The notes under the pieces: model-generated
What the model was told of the DNA's origin: nothing
What the model saw: only the letters and a program-made list of their open reading frames with translations
The model's database searches: none
Assembly (NCBI GenBank): GCA_027625915.1
Contig: JANTQA010000040.1
Location: forward strand, 434,001-498,000
DNA: 64,000 nt
Reading direction: 5' to 3'
Source of the DNA: Anaeramoeba flamelloides
Taxonomy: Eukaryota > Metamonada > Anaeramoebidae
Part shown: positions 47,367 through 58,170 of the stretch, one piece after another
How positions within the stretch are numbered: the first letter of the stretch is position 1
How the letters are laid out: each line of letters opens with the position of its first letter
Made by a program: the position numbers and the translations under genes

Positions 47367-48762
47367 TTCTTAGAGAGTTATTTCTTATAATATTTGTTAT
47401 TTGATTGTTATTTGATTGTTTTTTTTTTTTTTAATTTTTTTTTCTTTTTCTTTTTATTTTTATTTTTAATTTTTATCTTTTTTGTTTGTTTGTTTCTTGT
47501 CTTTGTGCTTCATTCCCATTTATAATTTTAATGTTTTCCTCAATAAATTATTATTTTGAAAAATAAATTTTAATTACCTATTATATTTGTTATTTTTTAT
47601 TTTTAATGAACATTTTTATAACAAAACAATAATTCAAAGATATAATACACAAAAAATTTATTACTGAATATCAAATATTAATTCATACTCTAGATTTATT
47701 TGCTCTCTATGAACAAATATTTTGGCTATTTGAATAAATTATTTTTATCAAAATATTGAAAATTGAGAAATCTTTTTCAATAATCAAAATAAATCCTATT
47801 GACCTCTTCTACAATATAAATTTAAACTTGATAAAAAAATTAAATTAAGTAAATTTCCCCTATTTTTGCAAAGACAACTTTCAAATTTTGAAATTCAAAT
47901 TTATTGAAAAATGTTATTTAATATCTTCGAGTATCAATATTGAAATCTACAACATATAACAATTATAAGTTGAAAACTGAATTCTACAAGTTACACCACT
48001 GTAAATATATTAATTCGGAAGTAAATGTTCAAATTAAATATCTATTTTTAGGGTTTTGCTTTGGGAACAATCTTCCTTGTTATGTTCTTAGTTATGCCAT
48101 GGAAAAAAGAAAAAAATCAGATTCTTTGAAGTGTTAGAAGATAATATTTGGGAGTTCGAAGAACGATGATTAATATAATCTTAGTACTAGAACGGTTTCA
48201 TTTTTTGAGTATCTATGGGTCGGGGGTGAGTCAATGATGGAATATGAGTTGTTATGAATTTTTGGTACTTGGGCTTTGACGTAATAACTAAGAAAAATAA
48301 AACAAACAAAAACAAAAAAAAAAAATTAATTTGTAATTATTTAATGATTCTTTATGGAAAATGTTCTTCAAATGATATTTTTCCAAGATAGAATTATTAA
48401 AATTGATAATATTAAATATTGAATTGGTTTAATCTAAGACAAACTTGAATCAAATTCCCTAGTGAAAACTAGATTAATCAATTTTTCAATAGCATCTAGT
48501 TCCTCTCTTATTTTCATGCTTTTTCAGAAATAAACCACTAAATACCCAAAAAAAAAAAAACAAATTTATGTATTGAGTCTCGAAAAAATGATTAATTTTG
48601 AATATTCCTCTAAAATTACTGATTAAACTATATAACAAATTTTATTTATAAAATATCAGGAATAACATTAAACAAAAAGAGTTTATTAATTTTTTGTAAT
48701 ATATATATATATATATATGTTAGATACTAAGCCCTTAATTAATAATTAAACAGATGAATAAA

Positions 48763-48763
<1 letters not shown>

Positions 48764-48821
<58 letters not shown>

Positions 48822-48848
48822 TGTTTGGGTGTATGTGCGTGTGTGCGT
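48764..48848. repeat. (AT)n plus TG-rich microsatellite
   Basis: 55 bases of perfect alternating A and T (48764-48818) run into a TG/CG-rich tail (GCGTGTTTGGGTGTATGTGC). Related short (AT)n runs lie at about 48700-48718. Perfect AT alternation of this length can extrude a cruciform. Confidence 0.9.
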
Positions 48849-49829
48849 TAGTTATAAAGCAAATCAAAAGTCCCAAACTATTTCTCGATAAATTTAAAAT
48901 ATTTTCATTCACTATAACTTAATTAATCACATCAAAAATGATACTAATAATAATAATAATAAACTAACATTCTTTGAATAAATTCATTGAAAAAATAAAC
49001 CCAAAACCAATTTAAAAAAATTTTGAAGAAAAAAATAATTTAATAAAGTCTACAAAAACAAAAATGATTATAAATAATGGAATTATAATTGATTGGTATT
49101 TTATTTATATTGAAAACAATCAATTGACAAAATTTGATTTTTTTTTTATTATTTAAAAAAAAAATAAAAAATAGATAATTAAAACAGTTTATTATTGATC
49201 ATATTTTTCGATTTGAAAATATTTAAAAATTCTATTAAAAAAGAAAAATTAATCTGTTGAAGTTTTTTAAATTAACTATATTTTCTTCACGAATGTTATA
49301 ATTTAAATTTTCAATTTTTTAAATTTAATTGTAAATAAAATTTTATAAATTATATATTTTTAGAATTTAAATTCGTTGAATGGTTGGTCAATTAAAACAA
49401 GTTAGTTCAATTGTAAAATTTTTTAAAAAATAATAATTTTAATAATACAGAAGAAATTGAAGTATTATCTTTGAATTATTTACCAATTTCTATTATTAAA
49501 TTTTAACAAGATTAGTTCTAACAATATATCAAATTATTGAGGTTTGTTGGGGATCTATTCATAAAATTTGATTTGAATTTAGAAATAGAATATAATAGTT
49601 GTGTTTTATTATTAAATTTCTTATATAATACCATAAGACAAAATCTAATGATGAATTTAAAAATGATAAAATATATATTTTGATTATTTTATAAAATAAA
49701 ATTTTTTAATTTGTTACCCTCGGTTTTCTTATTAAAGTAAAAACCCTAAATGTCGTTTGAGGTACAAAAAATCTCTAATTATAGTAAATATTTTGGATTT
49801 TTACTCTTTACACAAATAAAAGGATATTA

Positions 49830-50025
49830 CAGTCAGTTCCACTTTTAAGGCACAAATTTTGAACCAAATTTAAGGAAAAATAAAAATCTCAAATTAAGGA
49901 ACAAAATTCAAATTCTAGTAAAATAATTTGTGAAAATTAAAATTCCAAAAAATGTGCTTTAATTTGAGATTTTTTTGTTCCTTAAATTTCGTTGAAAGTT
50001 TGTGCCTTAAAAGTGAAACTGACTG
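49830..50025. mobile_element. Mariner-like MITE, copy 3
   Basis: Begins CAGTCAGTTCCACTTTTAAG and ends CTTAAAAGTGAAACTGACTG, with TA on both sides (49828-49829 and 50026-50027). The inverted arms extend about 72 bp with few mismatches, so nearly the whole 196-bp element is a palindrome. The internal sequence matches copies 1 and 2. As in copy 1, sequence outside the TA is itself inverted: TACACAAATAAAAGGAT on the left against the complement of ATCCTATTTTTGTGTA on the right. This is the best-preserved copy and probably the youngest. Confidence 0.75.
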
Positions 50026-50069
50026 TAATAGAATCCTATTTTTGTGTACTTAATTTGTATTTTATTTTT

Positions 50070-50118
50070 ATGTGCCTTAATTTTCTTTAAAAGTGATTTT
50101 GGAAAAATGGAACTGACT
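50070..50118. mobile_element. Partial MITE end
   Basis: ATGTGCCTTAATTTTC followed by AATGGAACTGACTA resembles one terminal arm of the MITE family at 49830-50025, with an internal change. Only one end is present. It lies between MITE copy 3 and the LINE relic. Confidence 0.4.
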
Positions 50119-50289
50119 AGATAAATTCAAAAAATTAGAAAAAAATTTAAAAGATGTTCAAAAAAATTGAAAATAAAATTATCATGTTTTTCTAATTATT
50201 TAAAAAAAGTGGAAAGGGTGGGGGGGGTGTTTTATATGGAGGTACTTAATCATCATTTTTCTTTATTATAATTTCATATTTTTTTGTGT

Positions 50290-50727
50290 TTAAAATGATG
50301 TCATTAATATAATATTATTGGATGTTTACAGACAATTTAATCTTGATTGTTTAAGGAAATAAAAATCAATTAAATCAGAAATTAAATTCTAATTTTTACC
50401 ATTATTATTCAATTTGGATTAAAACCTAATTAAGATAAACCTGTTATTTCAAAATATTTATTAAGAATATAATATTTATTTATTTATTTAGATGAAACTT
50501 CACATATAACATATAATTTAAAAAAATTGAAAGAAATTTATAACGGCTCTAAAAAATAATCTAATAACAATTCTCAGAATAATAGTTTAAAAAATGCATT
50601 ATTAAAATCTTTTATATTAAGTCAATTAACATATGGATTGGAAATTTTTAACTATGAAATAAAAACCATAAATTACTTAAATTCTTGGATTAATTCGTGT
50701 ATTACTGAAATATGTAAAAGAAAATGA
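50290..50727 (+). mobile_element. LINE relic, reverse-transcriptase C-terminal part
   Basis: At 50491-50727 one frame reads DETSHITYNLKKLKEIYNGS, an internal TAA, then LLKSFILSQLTYGLEIF and INYLNSWINSC. This is the end of a non-LTR reverse transcriptase (family pattern: FI.S.LLYGLE.W, then L...N). Upstream, 50325-50470 aligns at DNA level with the minus strand of the LINE at 6936-7665 (shared AATCAGAAATTAAAT and TTATTCAATTTGGAT-type segments). Both therefore belong to one family. Stops and frame changes are present, so it is dead. Confidence 0.55.
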
Positions 50728-53429
50728 AACTTACAAAACCTTATTTACAAAATATAATTAAAAATTAAAATTTAAGTGATTTCATTTATTAAAAAAAAAT
50801 ATTCCAAATCAAAAAAAAATTGAAAAAATCACATCTCTCACTTATTAAAAAATTACTTAAATTTGAAAAAATGAACAAACAAAATAATCAAATATGATAA
50901 AATAATTTTAATTGAAATAAAAAACGAAAAGATATCAGTCGATATATAATAAAATATTGAACTCGGAAAGTTGAAAATGTCATTTTTTTTTATGGAGTTT
51001 TCCTTTTTATTCAAAAAATTAGTAGATTTTAAAGCATAACAGAACACTATAAGAAATAACATACATTTACTAACACGGGAACAGATATTCAAATCTAATT
51101 AAAAACCAAAATTATTGATTTATTGTTCAAAGATAATTAAATTATCTATCTTTATAAACGATTCGTAAAATACTCGATATTTAATGATTATATAAATAGT
51201 TATTAGTAAAAAAATAAAACAAAAAATAATTTTGTCTTCTATTTAAAAAATGTAAACATAAAGAAGTGATATACAATATTTATCATTTTCCATCAGTATT
51301 TCTTTCCGTTAAAACATGATTGATTTTTATTTATTAACAAATTAGAAGAAATAATTCTTAATGAATTAATTTTAAACCAAAATATTAGGAAATTATTTTC
51401 ATTGGTTAATCATTGCATAATATATGATTTCACAATCAAATTTACAAGAGGAAATATAAGTTCAAGAACATATTAAGTGTAATTTAAACTTCTTAAATAA
51501 TAATATAAATATTTTTTTTTTTTAGGATTCAGGGTAAGATCTATAAAGCAAAAAATAATTTGTTCAAAAGAAAAAAATCTTTTTCACTATTTTTATTATT
51601 ACCAAATACCAATTAAAAACTAATAAAACTTTGATTTTCAGTCTCTAAAAATCAAGAATAAAAATCTAGGTCATTTGTAGAAAAGGGGTGCAACAATTTG
51701 AATCTTGAATTATCATCCAAATCTTATGAATATATAATTTTTAAACGCATTAATCATGGTTTCAGGGTGTCTCTATTGGGTGCTGGTAGATATCTTGATG
51801 ATTTTTTTTTCTCATTTTTTTTTCATTTTTCAAATGTATATTCAAGTATAAAAAATGTAACAAAATCCTTACTTGGTCAAATACAGAGGATTACAAAATA
51901 ATAGATTATATTAAATGGATTTAAATTGATTGTGTTCTTAAAGAAAACAATTTGTTTCAAATAGAAGAAATTTAACCCTTAAAAAAATATTAATAATATA
52001 TATATATATATATATATATGAAATTTTTTTTGTATATTGAATTTTTTCTAAGTGAAATTATGTCAATTTTTTATTTATTATTAAATTTAAAAATTGAGAA
52101 ACTTGTGTTTTTTTTTTTTGATAATATGAATTTTTGGTTTCAAGATCTTATGAAATTCTCTTTCAGAGACGAAATTTGATAAATGATAAAGTTCGATTTT
52201 AAAATGTTTTTTTTTTTTTGCTTTAAGCTGCCCCTTCAATTTGGAAGAAATTCAAGGTAGGTTTATATACCTGCAAATTTGAAATATTCTTTTTTTTTTT
52301 TTTTTACTTTCAGGAATAATAGATAAACAATATTTTTTGACTTAAAAGATGGAAGCCAGAAAATGGATTTGAAATTTGATTAATAATCAATTTTTTCAAG
52401 TATTAATTCAAGGGTGTAATAACTTGTTTTTCACATCTCAAAATAATATTTATATAAAAAATTCAAAAGCAAATTAGAAATCAGAGTATAAAAATTTATA
52501 AAAAACAAACAAAAAATTTGATATTTGTATAAAACAATAAAATAAAAAAAGAAATATTCTTTTTTTATTATGTAAAATCTTAAAATCTAAAATTTTATTT
52601 TCATTTTTGCTAATCATTTACAAATATAAATATCTTACAGAACAAACAATCCTTCAAAGTTTTTTTTTTTTTTCAAACTAATTCTTGATTTAAAGGTATA
52701 AGTTATTCATTAGAATTGCCAATAATTATCCTATACTTTTTGATCGAAGGGAAATCATAGATGTACTATCTTGTTCAAATGGCCCTAAAAAATTTATTTT
52801 TTAATCGATTTGTAATAGTAGAGATTTTGAAAAAATATTATGTAAATCAAAATGTAAAAGAAAGAATAAAAATATAAAATTTTATTATATTTAATTGAAT
52901 TTATTTATTTTTTAAATAGTTCCTTTTTCTATTTTTCTCATAAGTTTATCAATGAAATTCAACAAACTCTTTGTTGATCATCAAAAATATTGTTTTTTTT
53001 TGTTAATTGTTATATTTTTTTATATATTTTATTTTGTTGAAAAATATGATTATTTTAATTTTATTAAAAAATAACAGGTTTTTGTTTTAATGTAAAGAGA
53101 AAGAAAAAAAAAAAAATGAAAAGAAAAATTCACTGAAATTGTTCATAATAATTCAATGAAAATCATTTCTTGGTTTTTTTTTTTTTTTTTTTTTCTCTTT
53201 ATATTAAATACTATATCAAAAATTAGGGAATGGTTTATTTTCTTTTCTCAATTAAAATATTCATATTTAGAGACAAAAAAAAAAAAAAATGACATTAATA
53301 CAATGAATTGTAAAAGAAATTAAGATCAATTTTAATCTAATTTTCAAAAAAAAAACGATTTGAATATTTTGAAAAAAAATGACTCAATTTAAAAATGAGA
53401 TGTGTTCCCCAATTATTTTGAAAAAGAGT

Positions 53430-55206
53430 TTATTTTACGAAATGCTTTTTTAAATTAATTTTCGAAATTTTATCTCCAATGATACCATCGACTCCGTTTT
53501 CTTTTTGGATTTTCACATTTTCGATTTGATTATTCTTTGCGCCATAGGTAAGCAAGACTAGCCCATTTTTGTGAACCTTCTGAATATAATCTGTATTTTC
53601 CAATATGGGATCTACAAAGGAAACAATCCCTTTAAAATTGGACTTTTTCGAGAACTGTATAGCATGCTCGAGGCTATTCATGAGCAATTTCTCGAAGATT
53701 TCGTTGCCGCCATGTGTCAAGAAGAAGACGGGGAATTTGGGTTGCTTCCATTTCAACATTAAGCAAATCATTGGCTCAAATGAACTAAAAATGATCCTCC
53801 TTGGGCCGTTTTTACAATTTTTGAAAACAGAATCCAAGATTTTGTCAATGACCAAATTGCGGCTAGGGTAATTCAAATCCTTTTCCTCCGAATACGTATG
53901 TGGGTATTTAATTTCGATGTTGAAGCTTGTTTTTTCACTTACATTCTCAAAGACGTCATCTAAGGTGATCAATGGATCGGAAATGATTCCACTTAAATAA
54001 CTGTTTTTAAGATCTTGTTGATTTTCATTTTCGTCTTCAGAATCAGAATAAGAATCTGATTCAGAATCCAGGTTAGACTCGGATTCGGTGACAGATGTTG
54101 ACAGTGTCATTGATTTTGTATTGGTTTTTTCTTGTTCTTCCTCTTTTTTCTTTCCATTTCCTTTTCCTTTTCCATTTCCTTTTCCTTTTCCTTTTCCTTT
54201 TCCATTCGCTTTTTGTTTTTGCTTTTTCATTTTCTTTTTCATTTGATTTTTTTTCAAGATCTTTTCTCGTGTTCTATTGAGCTTTTGTAATTTATAATTT
54301 TTTTCAAGTTCTTTATGTAATTCTGCTATATCTGATGTACTTACGGATTTGATTCCTGTTTGGTATTTTTGTTGAAGGGGCTTCTTTTTTTGATTTACAG
54401 AATTATTTTTTTTTAAATCAATCGTTCCATTTTTGTTGTTTTTCTTTTTCCCTGTTTTGTTATTGTTCTTGTTCTTGTTGTTTTTATTATTCTTGAGATT
54501 CTTTTTCTCCGTATTCTTTTTAATAAAGAATTTATCGTTTTGGTGATTTAAAAATTCCTCTTCTGTAAGTTTACAAATTGGAATTTTAATGAAATTTGAT
54601 TCTTGATACACCTTAATGTAAAGATCATGGTGGACAATCACTTTATGATCTTTCGTCAATTGCACATCAAATTCAATATAATCAGCGATTTTTGATCTAT
54701 CCGTTATCTGGAAACTAAGCAGGGAGTTTTCTTGTACGCGAGACAAAGAATTGTTTGACCCAGACCCACGATGACCAATGTATATTTCCTCCTTTTTTGG
54801 AGACCAATAAGTCCTAAACACCCTGCTTAAATTTAAATTGCCAAAGTTTTCACCTTTCATCGGAAATATTTTATAAAACTTAAACACTAATTCCCCAACC
54901 ATCTCATTTGTTGTATCAAATAATGGACACACAATTTTGCCTTGATCGTTTTCCAATGATTTGGAAGGAATTACGGTTCGTGCTATACAGATTTTTTTAT
55001 TGTCCTGGGTTCTGAGCATTATTTCGATTTGGAAAGTAAGGTTCGTTTCAAGTGGGCATTGGTAATGATATAAATTAACGTCTTGTATGGAATAAGACTC
55101 CCAATTGCTGAGATTTTTGCTTTCTTCTTCTTGGTTCTGCTTCTTCCTTCGGCTCCTTCTTGGCCTGAGGGTGCTAATTTCAATTGAAAAAAGATCGTTC
55201 ATTACC

Positions 55207-55238
<32 letters not shown>

Positions 55239-55859
55239 GCTGCTGCTGCTGCTGCTGATGTTGCTAAGGTTGGTATTCTGTTTGTTATCGATTTCTTCTG
55301 TTTCTTGTGTTGATTCACTTTTGTTCTGATTTTCATTTGCCTCAAGTTTTCTGGGAAGAACTTTGGTGTTATATATTTCTTCTAATTCCTCAAGGAATTC
55401 GGAATCAAGAATTAAACCTGGAACGCTTGTGTCGTTGTTGGACAGCTCAAAAAGAAACACCAGCAAAAGCTCTTCAACCAACCAATCCTGATCAACCCAC
55501 ATTGACTGAAAAGAGTTATACCATTTTCCAAACTCGACCAATTTCGGATGCTCGTCCTTTGAAACAGGCACGTACTTACGGTTCATTGGCATGGACTCCC
55601 ATTTTAAAAGCCGTTTTCCCTTTTTATGTATAAATTTGTATTCAATCTCCTTGTTTGCCTCTAGTTCGACAAAAATGTTCCACATTTGTGTCTTGACTTT
55701 GTTCTTTGTTTCGTTGATCTTGTAATTCATTTTTAATGCCTTGCTGGTGTCCCAATTCCCCAGTTCGTGGCAGTTTCCTACTAAGTGAATTGCCTCTTCT
55801 TCTTTGAGTATCTCTGTTAAGACAGTGAATTGTGTTGAAATTAACTTTTCCTCTCCCAT
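53430..55859 (-). CDS. GPCPD1/GDE5-like glycerophosphodiester phosphodiesterase, 809 aa
   Basis: Hydrolyses glycerophosphodiesters (in GPCPD1, glycerophosphocholine to glycerol-3-phosphate and choline); cytosolic, as there is no signal peptide or membrane segment. Residues about 8-115 are a CBM20-type starch/glycan-binding module (VGNCHELGNWDTSKALKMN, then IEYKFIHKKGKR). A linker region ends in VGELVFKFYKIFP, as in GDE5 proteins, and contains an N11 run and a serine run. The GDPD barrel starts with YIGHRGSG near residue 360. The metal and catalytic residues are present: GHRG, EFDVQLTKD (about 394) and HHD (about 408), then NIEIKYP (about 650). Between the HHD and NIEIKYP parts sits a low-complexity insert of about 190 residues with a (GK)n stretch and an acidic serine run. 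Single exon; the first ATG is used and is followed directly by the domain. Confidence 0.93.
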
Positions 55860-56639
55860 TTTTTATTTATTTTTTTTGTAATTTTTTATTCAAGTCTGCT
55901 TTGTTGAAAACAAAAATTAAAAAAAGAGTGTGAACAAAAGCGTTGGTTTTTTCAAAAGAAATAATATTTATGAAAAAAATGTAAATATTCTTTATTTAAA
56001 AAGTTTGTATTTTTGTAAATAGTTCGAAAACGATTAAACTCTGCAAAAGTAACTTGATAATGTATATTTTGGTGTTTAATTTCTTGGAGCAGTTGACTTG
56101 TAATATTATGCTACTCATATAAAATATTTTTTATCAACTAATTTTTTAAAAATAAAGGTAAATCAAAATAATTTTGGAATTCAATTTTGAAAAAAGGCAC
56201 TCTTTTTTGATTGCTTCTCTAGTACAATTTTTTGGGTATCAAAAAAACTTACTTTTTTTTGGTTGTTCTTGAAAACAAAATAAACAAGAAATTGAAAAAG
56301 AAATTGGTAAAGTACCCCCTTTAAAGTGAAAAATGTATGTTCTTCTTTTTCATTTCTGACTTGCAGAAAAAGAAATAAACCTGTTTTTTTGAAAATTAAT
56401 TCAAAATAATTTTGAGTAACAGATCTTTCTATCATGACACAAAAGTTGAATTTTCGAATTAAAGGACTATTTTTCTAAAGATGTGACTCTTGAAAATCTT
56501 AAACATTTTGATAAAATTTCACAAAAGATTGATATCAAATGTTATTATTGCTTATTAGTCATAAAAATTGTAAAGAATACCAAATAAATCAAAAAAGGTT
56601 TTTAAAGACAATTATACTATGAATTTTGGTGTGTCACGT

Positions 56640-57290
56640 TTTATATTGGTAATATTTGTAATAGAGAATTAGGTGATCAAAAAAACCATTTTTCAAAGGA
56701 AAAAACCTGAGTTTCAAAATGTAAACCTGTAATTTTTTTTATTCTTGTCCCAAATACAATCTATAATTCACTATCCAATTACATATCTAATTTAAAATCA
56801 ATTATGAAGGTTAACTCTTTGATATTTTACGAATATTTTTAATTCCAAATCGAATTTGATTGAAATTTTTTGTTTATTTGGACCATTTTTTTATAAATTT
56901 TTCGTTTTTTTTTTGTCAAAACTTTTCTTACTATCAGAATTTCAAATTTTCATTTAGAATTTTGGAAAAAGTCAAAAAATTTGCTCTACAGTGATCAAAA
57001 TCGCGAGTACATCAAGACTATAATCCGTATTTCATAATATTATCCGGCTTTTTTTTCTTCTTTCTTGTTCCAATGCAACATCCAATCTACTACCAAATAG
57101 TATATCTGAGTTCAAATCGGGTTTGATAGTAAAGGTCTGGTTATTTTAAGTAAAATTTAAATTACGAATGAAAATAGTTGAAAATTTTTCTTAATATCTG
57201 TCAATTTTTTTGAAATTTTTTTTGTTTTTTTGATGATTAAAATTTTCTTGAAAAATTTACTCTATTTTTTGAGATAAATTTTGCAATTTG
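56640..57290 (+). repeat. Two diverged tandem units of about 320 bp
   Basis: TTCTTGTCCCAAAT (about 56743) and TTCTTGTTCCAATG (about 57063) start two stretches that then follow one another: AATCTATAATTCACTATCC against CCAATCTACTACCAAATAG, then ATATCTAATTTAAAATC against ATATCTGAGTTCAAATC. Upstream, both have GTGATCAAAA. Divergence is high, so the duplication is old. No coding frame is shared. Confidence 0.45.
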
Positions 57291-57324
57291 ATCCTTTATT
57301 TTTAGAATTTTTTTTTAAATAATA

Positions 57325-57730
57325 GAACTTTAAGAAACCAATACCACATTTTTTTAGGGTTTATTATCAGTTTCTTTGATAGGTTCATATATAGGTCTTC
57401 TATAACAACAAAACACGCTTTTTATTTTGAAACACGTATTAAATTTTTTTGCACACTTTAATTTGACTACAGTATTTTTAAAGAAAATTTTAACCTCTTG
57501 ATACTTCATTTTTTGAATTTCTTTATTAAGAAGAAAATTTTAAAAAACCAACACCATATTTACTTTTTGTCTATTATCCATTTTGTTTGATTATTTAATG
57601 AATAGGATTTCTTCTAAAAATAAAACACTTTTTTTAATTAGAAACATAGGTTTAAACGAGCCAACACACTTGATTTTAACAACAGAATTACCCCCCCCAA
57701 AGGTAATATGGCAACTTTTTTTACGCAAAG
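57325..57730 (+). repeat. Two tandem units of about 205 bp
   Basis: AAGAAACCAATACCACATTTT (from about 57333) is repeated as AAAAAACCAACACCATATTT (from about 57542). Both continue through a TATTATC, a TTTGAT, a TCTTCT and then AAACAC(G)CTTTTT and GAAACA segments in the same order. The family is not seen elsewhere in the window. The second unit overlaps an open frame with no start. Confidence 0.55.
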
Positions 57731-58108
57731 ATATGATAAAACTAATGATCAACTTCATTTATCAACTTATGAGAAATGAGTTATCATTTTTAAAAGAATT
57801 TATTTTTATCAATGGAAATTTTTAGAAAAACTTTCAGATCCTTTTTTGGTTGCGTTTGAATCACCCAATCAGAAAACTCAAAAAGAATAATTTATATTTC
57901 ATTTATTTTTATGAAATCTTCAGTTTATAGTAATTTCTGAGACTATTTATGGTCAAATAAGATTGGGAATTTAATCGTATTTCAAAAATCCAAGAATAAC
58001 AAATTGGAATTTGCAAATTAAAAGCTTAAATAAGAACCCTATAGACATCTTCAAATGGGAAACCGAAATAAATCCCATAATACATACACGCCATGAAGGA
58101 AAGCTAAT

Positions 58109-58170
58109 TTCACCAAAAATTTAAACCCTCTACCTTAAACAATCAAATTGAGGGTTGAACAATTGGTGAA
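58109..58170. other. Imperfect hairpin in a less AT-rich island
   Basis: TTCACCAAAAATTTAAACCC at 58109 can pair imperfectly with GAGGGTTGAACAATTGGTGAA at 58150-58170 around a 19-nt loop. The surrounding 58030-58310 has visibly more C and G than its neighbours and no open frame. A small structured RNA or a remnant of an element are both possible; evidence is thin. Confidence 0.25.

Larger units (their letters stand above)
47367..53429. other. Intergenic between scaffold and GDPD genes
   Basis: Both genes point towards this region, so it holds two 3' ends. AATAAA lies directly after the GDPD stop on the minus strand. It contains a long (AT)n run, MITE copy 3, a partial MITE, a LINE relic, a G8 run (about 50220-50228) and a (TA)n at about 51996-52019. 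Frames at 47940-48137 and 51698-51901 have no ATG and no motif. Confidence 0.5.

Noticed and set aside
57583-57825. 80-codon frame near 57.6 kb
   Set aside because: Lies in the tandem repeat, begins without ATG, and the adjacent unit does not keep the frame.
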